A stretch of DNA of 64,000 bases from assembly GCA_031763025.1 (NCBI GenBank), contig JASSKH010000037.1:372001-436000 (forward strand), in the 5' to 3' direction. The notes below the pieces were generated by a model. The model was not told where the DNA came from. It saw only the letters and a program-made list of their open reading frames with translations, and made no database searches. Made by a program: the position numbers and the translations under genes. Positions 49,501 through 62,064 of the stretch are shown here, piece by piece (the stretch's first letter is position 1; each line of letters begins with the position of its first letter). This DNA comes from Macrocystis pyrifera (Eukaryota > Sar > Phaeophyceae > Laminariales > Laminariaceae).

Positions 49501-52500
49501 CCCCAGCAGACCGAGCTATGAATACTATGATCAAGTTCCGGAGGGATAAATAGCTCTGCCGGCGGCTAAGTAGCAAAGAAGGAAAGTCGTAATATATATA
49601 TATACACAATGTAGTGACCCCTAGCCCCTAGTTATACAGATAGGCGTCATTTTCCCGAGAAAACCGCGTCCGGCTGGCTGGCATCAACTACGAATGTTTT
49701 TTTTGCCAACATTCGGCGCACTCGCGAGTCCAATATAGGCGTGTTCATACCTTCGATATGCTGGCGATGTGGGAAAGCACAGAGGGGGCGTGGCACATGC
49801 AGTGAATCAACGCCGCCGGTCTGTCTCCTTCCTGTTGAAAAACACGACAACATCACGCACGGCAATATGACGTCAAATATTCGGGTCGGGGCGCAACTGT
49901 CAGCAGAGATTTTGGCGTTTGGAACTTCGAATAATCGCCAGCGGCGCTCGGGACTGTCGACAGCCGCCGGAATGCCTTCTAGAATAGAACCTCCGATTGA
50001 CATTGATTGGTGTCGTCACTATAGCACACAGCAGTGACTGTGTGTCGTCATCATACACTGATTGGTGTGCTCACCACAGAGTGCCGTCGGCAAATACCAC
50101 TGCATCGATGAGATTCGTTCAGAAAGCCTCGCAAGCGCACACCAGAGCGCCGTACAATTCGAAAATGCCCTGGCCGACACACACCAGACGAACGATCACA
50201 GCCCTGCAATCACCGTCGTGATAACAGAAGGCCCAGCGACCCGCACATACGAAACTCTAAAACCTCTTAGTAGCCCAGCGTGACGCTTGCGTTTTTATCA
50301 CCTTGAAAGTGTCTTGCACAGACCGGCAAAGCCCTTCGTGGTAACCTCGCGTAACCGTCGGAACACCCCCATTGCCTCCCCCCATGCAGTCAAGGATGGA
50401 TTGGGCGTCCACCTATAAGTTCATAAAATAAATCCCAACACGGCCAAGAGGCGACGCCAGCTGAGCGTGTAAGGTAAGGTAGGGCGATATTCAGTCGATG
50501 TGGGCTTACCGCACTCGAAGCGGATTATGGTCTTCAAGAGAGAACCCCCTACCAGGTAGGGGTCCTCAAGAGAGAGGGGTGCTGACAAACGGTCTCGGAT
50601 GTGTATATACGGCGGTAGACAACGACGGAGGAAATATTTTTACACCATAATTCTACAGCAGTGCTGCTGCCACGTTAATTTCCTCCACACTGGCTTGAGC
50701 ATCTCATTCTTTCAATGAATAGCTGCTTTCGGATGCGGACACGACGGTATGGTAGCTAGACTCGGCCCTACAAGTTGGGCGGAACCATCGCAGGTAGCAG
50801 TGGTCGTTCTGCTGTCACCAACACATTCCACACTTCGGACAGATCATGTACAGATCACGCACAGACCATGTACAAATCATGTACAGATTATATACACATC
50901 ATGCATGCATTATGTACAGATCATGCACTGATCATCTATTGATCATGTACAGATCACGCACAGATCATGTATATATCAATATGTACACATCATCTACAGG
51001 TCACGTATAGATCATGTACAGATCATGTACAGATCATGTACAGATCATGTACATATAACGTAAAGATCATTATCTAGATATTTCAACGCAGTTCTTTTAC
51101 CGATCTTGTATGATCTAGCTCATGTTGCCGGGCGGGACCCGTATAAGCTGCATGATCTAGCACATGTTTCCTGGGTAGGATATGTACTACGCAGATACAT
51201 AGATAGATCACATTGCACAACCTCTCACGACGGCAGATGAGGAACTCCTGTAATAGATAATCTAGACCATGAGCGGCCCGAGGTGTACATGTTTCCTCCC
51301 CACTTGCATGAACATGAAAAACACTGACAACGTCGATGCGGATGGGGATGCTCCTGCGGACACAGTGGTAATGATAGCTCGCACCTTGACCCCGTCGATT
51401 CCGTTATCCTTGAGATACCTATGATAGGCGAGATAAAACTCCCCCACGCGGGTAGCTGGGACCATTCCGAAACGTTTCCCGTCTAGCTCAGGTTGTATCT
51501 GCCTCCAGCGTTGACGGTACCGGCGGGGGGGGGGGGTGGCAAGTGATGAACCATCGCGAGAGACTGCCTGTCAAGCTGCAAGCGAATAATCGTCGCAAGC
51601 TGTCAAACTGCAGGTGAGAAACCATAGCAGGAGACCATCAGTCAAAGTCCATTGGCACACCATTGGCACACGTGTAGCGCGTCTGGTAGCTCTTGTTTTC
51701 ACGCGACATCAAGCCAGTTCACCTCGTTCGGCATACGGCCGTTGGTCATATATGACCTAATGCCCGCATCTCGAGGTCGCCGCTGTATAGCTGCCTGTAT
51801 GGCCACATTGTTACATAGCGGCACAAATGGCGTGAATCCAAGCATCCGTGAGTACACTTCAAGGCATGCAGTCGCACTGCTATACCTCGACACGAAAACT
51901 TCGGAGCGTCCCGGCCTCTTTTCTCAGAAAAATACTTCGCATCTGGAATAATAGGGACAGGTTGAAAAAGAGCTTCTACGACAATCACAGTTGTATCGTA
52001 CATGCGCCGTGAGTGGTACAATCCTAGAGCAAAAAACAAACATCAAGCGCAATTCTTGCAATATATCCCCTAACCCCACGAACCTTGGGGTCTGCCTCCC
52101 TGACTCCCCTCGGTGCTAAGAGTTTCGTCACACGCGGCTCGAAGCAAGCCATCTCCTCCGCCTCGGGCTCCACGCCAGCCCAATACCCCGCCATCGCGTG
52201 CCACGCCAACACTTTGTCCACCCCGAAGGTGCGCTTCATCTCGCCCACTGTGTCCCCCAGCTCGAGAACCAGCTTGCCTTCTTCGTCGAAGCGCCTGCGG
52301 GCATGGAAGTGTTCGGTCGGGGGGTGATTGTTCTTCATGTCCATCTTGATGTTCATCATTCCAGGGTTTGAACCTGGCTGCGTGGCTGTTTCACAGATCT
52401 CTCAAAATTAAACGATGTCAGGAGAAGGCAGTTTTCGGCGCCGTCAGTCAGCTCCCACACTATATCTAGTACATTAACTCTAGACCGCCGTCCGTGGCAG

Positions 52501-55500
52501 GTTCGAGCTGCTGTCTCGTGGCATACTTCATGTCTTAAACTCAAAAGCGATCAAGTAGGCCGAGTCATCTTGGTTGATGCAAAATAATCGGAACTGCTGT
52601 GCATTGATGTTGTGTTGTACGACGGAAGCAGGCATCTATGCTGCCATTGAGCATTCGACACGTATACGTCACTGCTGCTGTATTGCAGTCGGCACGTTCA
52701 AAAGGCATTTACGCTGTTCTTAATCCCTCGACGTATGTAAGTGTGAAGGCGTAACTGCTGCGGTGTCGATGTGTTACAGCCGGCAGCGTTCAAAGACCTT
52801 AATGCCGCTTTTGAGCGTTCGACATACTGCCAACCTGTCATGCATAACGAGAGCGCCACGCGGATCCGCCCGTAAGAGCAACGCTGTACTCAGATTGCCG
52901 TAGCACAACAAAAAAAAAGTGGCTAACGCCCCCGACAGAGTGTATCTTCGATGTTTTTATGCTCTGAGCCCACACTTCGGCCGTATCAGATCGTGTATCA
53001 GATTTATCTCACTATCCAAGAATTTCAGGGCCGACAAAGCCCTCAAATATATTATCTGCAGAAATCTAGTTTATTAATAGCACATGTTCGCCCGGCGGGA
53101 TCTCTGTAATCTAGCTCTTGTGAACAGCATCTACCAAAAAAGCAGAATAGAAGTAAGATAGTCTACATATATCGTGGTCTGTGCCACGTGTGTCTGAGCA
53201 CAAAAAAACGCCGAAACCGGCAACTTTTGCTGTATCGACTACAGTATCATAACAACACAACAGCGCGAAGAAAGGTACCCGATCACACCTCGTCACAACA
53301 ACTTGTGAACTTGCTTGCTTCATAGCTTTCGGCAAACCTTGTGTACCGGCAATGCAGGCGACCGGAGGCAAAATTGAGTACTTGTAAACTTACAGTAGTG
53401 ATAACGTGTACGAAGTCATACGACACGGTCGTACCTGAACCGTTTATTGGCCTCGAGCCCCAGCAGTCGCTCGTCCCACTGCTCTCCGTTCAGGGCATCG
53501 TCATTGGTAGTATGCTGCCAGCCGTCATCGATCACAACCCACCGAGGCTTCACACCGCTCTCGTGCAGCGTCGATAGTCCCCTCAGCACTCCTGCATTGC
53601 GTCCAAAAATAGCATGCACTATATTTACTAATACGGTAGTACTATCACACTCCGTATCACATCGTCATGCTGTACCGCTGCCCTGTGGTATCAAACCGCA
53701 GCTATTGCGCCATTTTGTCTCGCGTATTCTGCTGGAAACTTCTGCTGCAACAGCATGCAGTAGAAACGATGGTGTACAGCAGTAGCAGTACCGATGGAGT
53801 ACCGTTCGTCTCGCCTGCTTGTCTTCGTTCGGCTATTCATGTATTCGTTGTTGCTATTGATCTCACGTTCGCTCATCACACCACGGCGTTGTCCAGCTCA
53901 TGTTGTCTGCCGGATGCCTCTGATCGGCATCTCCGTAGACAATCGCATCGTGACCGTACCATTTTTATTATACCCGGAACAGAATACCGCACAAAGGATC
54001 CAGCTAGGATTCATGGTTGTTTATCTCACAACTCATCGATGGAGTCGTAGACACTCTGAGCCCGGTATATTATTGCACAAAAGAAAGCTCGACAGGCGAA
54101 GCCTTTCACAAGCACGAGTTCTCATTGTCGACGGGCGTAACACGGCGACGGCCTCCGGGAATGTTCAGCAGTAGTACCGACCTCACACATCGCCTACTCG
54201 TCTTATATACTACTACGGGGGTCCATAGTTAATAGGACCTATGGTATACACAAGAACCTATATATATACCTATTTTTACGGACAATATTTGGTCCTATTT
54301 ACTACGGTCCCCCGTAATACTACAGCTGTATCAGGCGCCGATATCAAGGCAGTAACACCACGCACTGCACCTTGGGGAGTAACCATGGTGTAAAAGCTGT
54401 CCCACGTACACCATCCAAAGGTGCCCACAAAGTCAGCCACCGCCTCTTCTTCCTGCTCCTCCTCCTTTCCTCTTTCAATAGTTGGAGCTGCAGTTGGTGT
54501 TCCAGTTGGTGCTCCCACACGCACGCCCAGTTGGGCCCTCAGGCGTACGGTGCTCTCGTGCACCAACCTTCGCATCAGTCGGAATGGGTCCAGTCCCACT
54601 GACACCAACATAACTCCCAGCGTGCCGGGCAGCGGCGTGGCAGGGTCTCCTGTGGTGGTGGACAGCGCCAGGCTCGATGGCTCTGGCTGTACACCATCCG
54701 GTGCAGCATGCGGCACAGCAGCAGCAGCAGCTGCAGTGGGTTGTACTGGTGTTGCTGGTGCTGATGTTTCCGCGTTTGCTCCGCCTGTTGCTGTGGCTCT
54801 CGTGCCACAGCGATGGAGGGTCGAAGTTGCGTAGGTGTCGCTGAGAGGCAGGAGGGCTACGTACTCCCGGCGCGAGTCGGCGCCAAGGGGGGTGCCGGTG
54901 GAGGGGTAGCGCTCGGCGAGGAGCATCGATGATTCTGGAGGAAGGTCAAGACCGGAGTTTCCGTGCTTGGGCTTAAGCCACCACAGCTTGAAGCGGTGGA
55001 GGCATAGATGTCGGCCGAAGGACGGCTGGGAAGGAAGAGGGAAGATTGAGAGTGAGTTAAAAGTTCTATATGGGCATGTTGGAAAGATCAGATCCCCATT
55101 TGGTGATCTAGATCTAGATCATGATCTACTGATCTACTGTAAATATTTCGGGGAAGACAGATCCATCCCTGGTTTCTATGATCCGGTGAACGGCTGGACG
55201 ATCTGGGCCATGTTTGCCGGGATGGGATCTGTATCATATCCGCACATGTTGTCATTAGGGTGGGCTCTGTATGATACGGCGGTTCTTATTTACACAGCAT
55301 ACTGCTGCCCTACAAGATCATAACCGCAAATATATGATGTTGTAGACGATACGTCTACAGAGTACATCCGTACAGCAGCAGTAGACGATCTATTTAGTTG
55401 ATCATGATCTGTCCGTTATCATACACTGGTACGCGTATGACTACTCGTATTAGTAACTATTGCGGTAGATACGCATGTGCAAAGTTCGGGAAACAGAGGA

Positions 55501-55968
55501 GAGAAGAGACAAGAGCAGGTACGACTCCGACCAGCTTGGTACGACCACTTGTACAAAAAATTCAAACGCAAATACAAGCCAAGAAGGGTGTGCCAGCACC
55601 GTGTGCCGTGTGCACAGATGCATCGCGATTGAGAGCCTGAAAAGCATCCATTCATATGCAGTAGAACACGATATATGCCATTCTAGGGTGAAGGGATCCT
55701 CGAAACGCAGCACACGCCGACAGCGGGGGGGTGTTCTACTACAACACAGCAGAGCAGCAATTTACTGCTGTACCTTGCCGAAGTTCCAGGTAGCTACAGC
55801 ACTACCTCCTGTGCTAGCCTCGACAATCCAGCCTCGATCTCCACCGTATTCTGCCGTGCCCTGCCCTTCCCAAGGCAGGCAATTGACGGACACACCATCC
55901 GGTAGCGATAGCGGAAAGTTTCTCCGCATGCTCTCCCAGTTCCGTGATGGCAGGCCACGTTTGCCCAG
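43540..55968 (-). CDS. GH36 raffinose synthase / alkaline alpha-galactosidase-like (SIP1 family), 11 exons
   Basis: Exons in transcript order: 55968-55774, 55025-54371, 53591-53435, 52294-52084, 51498-51385, 50412-50302, 49831-49751, 48586-48434, 46199-46068, 44975-44822, 44357-43540. All phases agree and give 926 residues plus stop. Diagnostic motifs in order: RFKLWW, FGWCTWDSFY, WVVIDDGWQ, WHAMAGYW, GIDGVKVD (nucleophile D446), CMCH, IRGSDDFYP (acid/base motif), QDWDMFQT, HAAARAISGGPVYVSD, GQHNVDIL, ALPTLDCL, WSLN, VVGSFNVRG and the C-terminal APLGLPDMFNSCGAV and RRPKRA. The family either moves galactose from galactinol to sucrose (raffinose synthesis) or hydrolyses alpha-galactosides at neutral/alkaline pH, usually in the cytosol; the sequence alone does not decide. 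A low-complexity Ala/Pro/Thr insert precedes FGWCTW. The true start is uncertain: a Met lies at 55929 in the first listed exon. A frame at about 57390-57185 with an AAG/GTAATA donor is a weak candidate upstream exon. Confidence 0.87.
44494..44538. mobile_element. Family B palindromic element, fragment in a GH36 intron
   Basis: CACCGCCGTTGTGGGCAATA followed by the family loop ACTTGGGATTAGAG; no right arm. Confidence 0.35.
45893..45999. mobile_element. 105-bp palindromic TA element (family A) in a GH36 intron
   Basis: CTACGGGGGGCCATAG...CCCCCTAA with TA flanks and the typical centre. Confidence 0.82.
46308..47035. repeat. 35-bp minisatellite in a GH36 intron
   Basis: The unit begins TTGGGTGGCGAAGTAAGC and continues with an A/T-rich half (ATAGTTATTATTAACAA or CAGTTTTTATCAATAG). 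About 13 well-kept copies to about 46760 are followed by degenerate ones. No gene or spacer pattern is present. Confidence 0.92.
47295..47379. mobile_element. Family B palindromic element in a GH36 intron
   Basis: GCGCAGTCCCGTTTGGGGGG, loop CTTGTATTCTAAGTAG, then CAGAACGGGACTGCAGTCC and TAAAAGG. Confidence 0.72.
47455..47559. mobile_element. 105-bp palindromic element (family A) in a GH36 intron
   Basis: TTACGGGGGTCCATAG...GACCCCCGTGA, 105 bp, about 75 bp after a family B copy. Confidence 0.82.
47580..47805 (+). mobile_element. Diverged LINE 3'-end relic in a GH36 intron
   Basis: The order of blocks matches the LINE 3' UTR: GT/pyrimidine-rich run with GGTTTGGTTTTCGTT, then a TTTGTGACCATAGACCTCGTATC block, then ACACGGACACTGACTGGG. 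Many substitutions and gaps separate it from the young copies, so it is older. Confidence 0.55.
48858..49330 (-). mobile_element. Diverged LINE 3'-end relic in a GH36 intron
   Basis: Read on the minus strand it carries the LINE 3' block order: TCACAGTCTGTGACTGCATAA-like, GGATAAGGAATCAGGACGGACACTGGGT-like, and a TTAATGTTAAGAC end close to a GT-rich tail. The match is clear from 48858 to about 49000 and fades into a purine-rich stretch to about 49330. Confidence 0.5.
50820..51275. repeat. GATC-rich repeat: 12-bp tandem block plus the best dispersed copy, in a GH36 intron
   Basis: From 50840 to 51060 the unit AGATCATGTACA is repeated with variants. Then GATCTAGCTCATGTTGCCGG, GATCTAGCACATGTTTCC, TGGGTAGGATATGTA and CTCTCACGACGGCAG follow. 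Confidence 0.65.
52985..53135. repeat. GATC-rich dispersed repeat in a GH36 intron
   Basis: CAGATCGTGTATCAG, AGCACATGTTCGCCCGGCGG, GATCTCTGTAATCTAGCTC. Confidence 0.45.
54213..54317. mobile_element. 105-bp palindromic TA element (family A) in a GH36 intron
   Basis: CTACGGGGGTCCATAG...GGTCCCCCGTAA with TA flanks. It lies just 3' of the exon that ends at 54371. Confidence 0.85.
55080..55345. repeat. GATC-rich dispersed repeat in the first listed GH36 intron
   Basis: GATCTAGATCTAGATCATGA, GCCATGTTTGCCGGGATGGG, ATCCGCACATGTTG and GGTGGGCTCTGTATGATACG. Confidence 0.5.
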
Positions 55969-58684
55969 CTAGGCGCTGGTTTGGCTGGATGGAACATGAG
56001 GCGAGGCAATTAAATGCGGCGGAATTGATTTCTACGAGAACCCCTGCACCCTTGCATCAACAACGCCTTCCAACATAGAAATTCGCCGATCTTGATCTTT
56101 TATGAAAGCAACATATCCATACCATGCATACGGTACGGTATAACACGCAAGATATCATACCCCCTCTCACGATTTTCTAGACAACAGGGAGAAAGCAATC
56201 GCCAGGCTACGCGTACATGGAGAGATCTCGAGGAGACTTCCCCAAAAACGCGATTCATAGTAGTATCGTTGGGCGTGCCATGTTTCGGAGGAATCGGCTC
56301 TCAAAATCATCCCAGGGGGTGCGGGTATCGTGTTGTATACGGTAACAACGACGAGCAAGAAACGAGACAATTGACATCATCGTCGAGCGTTCGTTGGCTG
56401 CTCATTGACGATGTTTTCGGCGGCCCATGCCATTTGGCTGGTTTTGGCGAGCGCCTTTACGTACGGCGTATGCCTGCTATACTCTATCAACGTCCTCCAT
56501 GATGACGATGGTTATTATTGTACAGAGGAGAGAGGCCATCATCACATTATTATGATGATGAATGGACAAGAGTTTCGAAAAAAAGTCATACCTGGTACAA
56601 AGAATAGTTGCATGGACTACTATTAGTCTGCTGTTGTACTTGTATATCTTTATACCTGAGGTACATATATAATATTATACCTGGCATGAGTCTATTCTGT
56701 TGAACGGCAGCTGCGGTATCAACCGCAGACACGCAAGCACCTACCAGGTACACCTATAAATATAAACCACCTAAATACTTCGAACAACTGCTGCAGCCCT
56801 TGAACCCATCCTTCCTTGCAGACAGTTAATGACACACCGACCGAAATAAATAAATAAATACAGTAACGCTCACAGATTCCACAAATATTTCCGACAGGTT
56901 ATGAGCCTCGTACAAGTATTACACGAGGACCTGCGACGCCCGTTCATATTTTATACCTGGCACCAGGTACCAGGTATCATGTTTGCGAACCGATCATGTA
57001 TAGGGTATACCCCTCATGTAGCACTACTCGTACTTCAATCCGATATAAAGGGCATGATCTTACAACAAAAAACGGTATTCTGTGCGAGCAGCCTCATGCG
57101 GGTGGCGAAGTAGTATCAGCGGAACAACATCGCGGCGTCAATGCCACCTAACGGGGACGGCGTCACGTCCGCGCTATTACCTTGCAAGACTGACTCAGCA
57201 CGGGCATCATGGAGGAGGAAACAGTCGAGTCTCCCACCACCTCCGTCGCACAGACTCCCGTCGAACAGACCGCAGCTCCCACTTCTACGTGTGTTTTCAA
57301 CCCCGAATATGCACCGCTATGGCCGGCAAATCCTGCTACAAGTCGTTCAGATCGGGAGCGTGTCTGAAAGACATCGACAGCGGCGTGCTTTAACGAGCAT
57401 CTGGCCCTACTACAGTATGTTAAACTGCGTACGCAACTGCGGCATCACCCGCACACGCAGGTGTCTGTACTATTATGGCACGGTGGTTTATCCTGGCAGG
57501 CAGTGGCACGGTCATCATAAATATTACCAGGTAAGAGGTTGGAAGGCACGCGTACATCCTTGCAGGCTTGTTAGCCTCTTGGGTCTACAGTGGTGGTCAA
57601 CCTCGCACACTACTGTACTATTAAAAGTGATATGAATAGTGTCGAGGGTTAAATTCTCCATATGGCATACAGACTTTTTTTTTTCTTGAACGACAAAAAT
57701 CTGCCGAGAGTACCTAGCGTGGGGTAAGCACAATTCGACGCGAGTCGACGAAGGACGAAAGTGCTGAATCATTCTCGAGATAAAAAATCAAGGCGCTTGC
57801 CGTAGTTAGGCGGGGGAGGGGGGGCATAAACCCTCGCATCCCTGCAATAGACCCTCGCATCCCTACGATACCACTATGTGTCCCCGGATCTCCCGGATCT
57901 GAGTCCCGACAATTAATAGGTCGGGCGCAGGAGAAAGAAGGGCGAAGAACATAAAGTGGATGGAAAAAAAGAAATAAAGGAAAAAAATAAGGTCCATCTT
58001 CACTCACTCGCGGTTGCTGTGTGTTTCGTAAAAGTATCATCGATACATTATCCAGTTAAATTAAGGGCCTTTAAGAAAAAATTGTACAGAAGGCTCGGCT
58101 GCGGCATTACTTCACGTCTTCCCGAAAGCAGAATCTTGTGAACAGAGGGCTCGGTTGGGGCCTGCACCTTGTCCCCTATGTACTTTCAAATGGGCTTCCG
58201 AACTGACAATATATATATATATATATATATATCCACCATCTTCCCCAAGATCAAAATCCTGGACCTTGAACCCTTCTGTGATGGAAAACCGTACCACAAA
58301 GTCCACAACTAGTTACTACTCCAAATTGATGCGTATATCGTCAATAGCCTTGCGCGACGATTCCGAAAGATCAAGCAAAGCTCGTGCGGCGTCAATGCAC
58401 GTCTTGGCCGACGCGCATGCCATCGCGGAGTAGCTACATTATCCACGGACTGGTTTTAGAATTCTGAAAGAGCAATGCCGGCCATATTCAACACTTCACT
58501 GCTGCTGCAGCAATACTCTTTGAAGGCCCGGGTCTACACTCCGGGTACGCCCCTCCGGAGGACTTGCGGGCCGTGCAAACCCACAGCAGGCTAGTTTTGT
58601 GACAAAGCCCTCGGCGGAAAGAGTATCTAGAAAACCGTTACACATGGTGCCAGGTACTACTGCTGCCAGGTGTGCATACAACGA
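55969..58684. other. Region upstream of the first listed GH36 exon
   Basis: It should contain the GH36 5' end and perhaps an upstream exon (about 57390-57185, minus). It also has a SINE-like element, an AT microsatellite (58206-58231), TACCTGGCACCAGGTACC at 56957 and short frames on both strands that I could not assign. Confidence 0.4.
57630..57801 (+). mobile_element. SINE-like element, second family, diverged
   Basis: It contains a decayed B-box-like GGGTTAAATTCTCC, then an ACTTTTTTTTTTCTTG block, and a tail with AAAGTGCTGAATCATTCTCG and GATAAAAAATCAAGGCGC, in the same order as the copy at 41.1 kb. Confidence 0.5.
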
Positions 58685-59585
58685 CCCAATAAAACCGCAC
58701 CGCCCCGCACCTTAGGTTTTACGATATCGGAAAACCGCACCGAACCGCACCGGAGAAAATAAAATATGACCGAATCGCACCGTAGGGTTCACGACATCTG
58801 AAAACCGCACCGAACCGCACCGTAGGATTTACGATTTTTGAAAACCGCACCGAACCGCACCGTAGGACTTCCAATATATGAAAGCCGCGCCAAATCGCAC
58901 GATAAGATTTCTGATTTTGCAAAACCGCGCCGTAGGAATGCCATCGAAACTGCACCGCACCGTGTGCATCAAGATACGGTACCAAAAACCGCTAGATTGG
59001 TTTATATAACTGTGCGGTCAACTTGAAATCATAGAAAACCCGCGGTTCCATCGGCCGCTGAACGGTACTATAGGGTCACGGTTTCGTACGATTCGTGCAT
59101 TAGGGTCAGAAACCGTACCAAACCTCGGTTTTGTACGGTTAGTTCATACGGTGCACCGGATAGAAACAATAGTAGAGAAACAGCGGTTTCGTCAGTGCCT
59201 CGAGAAAAAGCTTGAGAACCGCACGAACCCGCGGTTCTATACAGTTTATTCAGACGGTGCAACGTAGAGAAAAAGCGGTGCTGTACGGGTTTCTCTACGG
59301 GCTACGGGGATTGGAACCGCGCCGTAGGAAAAAGGAGTTCAACAGGGAATCGCGCCAAACCGCATGGTAGGATGCATCACAGCACCGAACCGCACCGTAG
59401 GATTTACGATATCTGAAAACCGCACCGAACCGCACCATACGATACATGAAAGCACCGAACTGCACAGTAGATTTTCCAACAATCCATGAAAAACGCACCG
59501 AACCGCACCGTAGGATGTCCCATTTCTTGAAAGCGCACCAAACCGAACAGTACGATTTTCGATTACAAAAAACCGCATTGCGCAC
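58685..59585. repeat. Degenerate tandem array, unit about 40-50 bp
   Basis: The core AACCGCACCGAACCGCACCG plus TAGGATTTACGATATCTG is repeated, best at 58715-58920 and 59385-59530. Between them (59020-59330) a looser version with CGGTTTCGTACG and GCGGTTC recurs, partly inverted. Confidence 0.85.
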
Positions 59586-61349
59586 AGACGGATAACCGTA
59601 AAGAACCATGAAAAATACTTCACATCGCCAGGAACCCTGCCTGTCCCGGACTGTAAAATGGCTCGAAATCATGAGCTGCATCTCGTCGAGCGTGTTGGAA
59701 CTCTGCAGCTGAGTACCAGCACGCTATGGCGGGCAAGCAATCGCCCACAGCACTACCGACAGGCGTTTAGTCCATCTGTCTTCGACGTTGGCACCAACTG
59801 CAGCTCTCTCCCGCACCTTTTTCCACAAGCGATACACTTGTGGTCTCTAGAACGGAGTAAAAAATACAGTAGTGTCGTCCTGTTCTTCTGTCCGCATGAG
59901 GGTCACTCTATGGTCACCTACGGCAAGTTTCTTTCCAAACGGCTACGCCCATGCCGCACGCATCAGGTCGAATAAGCTACTTACCATTCGAGTTATGTGC
60001 ATCACCACGGCTATTTCTGCCATATAGCTACAGTACAGTACCACAACAGGAAAGCGGGTTTATTGCCGACAAACCGATGTGAAACGCGCTCGCTATCCTC
60101 CGAGCGTGCTAAATTTTCAACCTTCAATCGCCTTTATCAATCGCATTCACATGCACGACATCCGGCGAGACGGAACGGAGCGACAACACGCCCCCAAAGG
60201 CCCCAAGACTTGAACTGTGGCAGAATCACACAAGCGTCTCATACCTGCCTACTAAACAGTTGTATATTGTTAACTGTTTTCCCGCAGATCGTCCTTGTCT
60301 GCGTTCAATAGGCAACTTCCGCGGCTAGGCATCATTGGCCTTTCCCAAAATAAATAAATAGAAACGGTTTGCTCTTGAGAATCCCTAAACATTCGTTAAA
60401 AGCAAAGAAATGACAAAAAAAAGTTCCCCCTGGGATCGATTTTTTTTTTCGCCGCAAATCCCGATTTTGCTTCTAATACCGCCTCGCCAATCGACTCCGC
60501 TAGGCCGATTTAGGGAAGTAGACCCCCTCAAAAAGTTGCCCAAACTAAACCTCCGGCGGGGAGAGAGCTAAATAAATGCTTCAAAAAATGGATACTATGG
60601 CAACAGGAGTTTATCTTTCCACAGCTGTAATTCAATGGAATGCCGAACTGAGACAGTATTATTTCAGCTTCGTTAGCCCCACCCCAAATGTATCCTACCC
60701 TCAAAAGTGTCAGCCCTCAGGGCCAGGAATAGAGCAGAGCAAGGGGCGGGGGAGTATTCTCTGCCATGTCCATTTTACAGCTCTAACTCGGTCAGCCGTA
60801 ATTCGGTCGCATGGACCAACTCGGAAGTCCAAACGACGGATTCGTGATCCCCATCCCAACACTAGCATACCCTGAAGAATTCAGCGCCACCTGGCGTTTT
60901 TTAAACCCAGGGATATTTTCAGTCCATCCCCGTTTTTGGCGTTTGGCCGAATTTTCCAGAAGGATCAGGTAAAACCGGTTGAAACCCGGCATTGCATGAC
61001 GCTTTTTTTCCCGAATACACCAACCCCACACGTATATCAAGGTTTTGATTTGTATTTTTGAACCTTAGCTGGGAATCTTGCACCACACGCCCCCTCCTCT
61101 TCAAAATCCATGACGTCTATCTGCGGAAGGCGCCTATAGTTGGACATCATGTCGTTGTCTGCGGACATTTTTTAAATCATTTGACCCATGGTCGCAAAAC
61201 ATGCGCGGAGGGCAACACGTAGTCCGACTTTACTTAACGGAGGCATCATGAAGTTATGGCGGGTTAACCCGGCCTCTAACTTGCCCACCTACAGTATAAA
61301 GAAACAGCTCAACACACCAGAACCACATCCATCCACACCTCGACCAAGT
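59586..61349. other. Intergenic stretch, no gene seen
   Basis: Unremarkable mixed sequence with a few frames of about 100 codons, none with a recognisable motif. Confidence 0.4.
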
Positions 61350-61871
61350 GGGTGTGCGTTCTTCACATTAAACTGTTCTTTCTACCCATCGACATCCAGC
61401 ACACTGTACACCCAGTGCCCGTGTCGATTCTTCAATCTTGGAGAGATACAAGCTCTTTTTTTTTCATGTTTTCCACCCCATTGATCATCTTCGCTCTCCT
61501 TTTCTCTCTTCATCCTCTCTTAATAGTAGTAACTTAGATCCGGGGTCACATAGTACTAATAGTAGCTCTTATCTCCCCTCCCCACCATTAATACTGTACG
61601 ACTCGTGCCTTGCATTTTTATCGCGGGAACACTGCAGCTCTTTCTCCCCTCGCCGACTAGCGTCTAATTGTGCCTACCCACGCCACGAAGCAATTGGTTC
61701 CTTTTGATTTTAGCCAATGAAAGGCAAAAATCTCACCTCGGTGGGCTTCGAACTCGGCTACCAATACTATACTAGTAGCATTCGAAGCTCACCACTATTA
61801 ATAGACTATATGGGCGACCTGTGGTCACCAAAACACGATACAGAGATGCAATATTGTAATGCAGTAAACAG

Positions 61872-61916
61872 AGTAGACAATGCAATGCAATGCAATGCAA
61901 TGCAATGCAATGTCAT
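61872..61916. repeat. (ATGCA)n pentanucleotide repeat
   Basis: AATGC units, about seven in a row, inside the old LINE relic. Confidence 0.85.
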
Positions 61917-61958
61917 GTTCATCGCACTGCATACGACGGTGACAACATGCACATGCTA

Positions 61959-62064
61959 TTACGGGGGACCATAGTAAATAGGACCAAATACTGTTACTAA
62001 AAATAGGTAAATATATAGGTTTTTTATGTTTACCATAGGTCCTATTAACTATGGACCCCCGTAA
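61959..62064. mobile_element. 105-bp palindromic TA element (family A) inside an old LINE
   Basis: TTACGGGGGACCATAG...GGACCCCCGTAA, flanked by GCTA and TAGC. Its arms are well kept although the surrounding LINE is decayed. Confidence 0.85.

Noticed and set aside
50062-50283. Plus-strand frame YHCIDEIRSESLASAHQSAV
   Set aside because: Lies in a GH36 intron, no recognisable domain, probably chance.
57209-57370. 53-codon plus-strand frame MEEETVESPTTSVAQTP...
   Set aside because: No domain; the opposite strand has an equally open frame with a good donor, so strand cannot be decided.
58330-58445. Short minus-strand frame CIDAARALLDLSESSRKAID
   Set aside because: Looks protein-like but has no start, splice context or family match I can support; the plus strand is also open.
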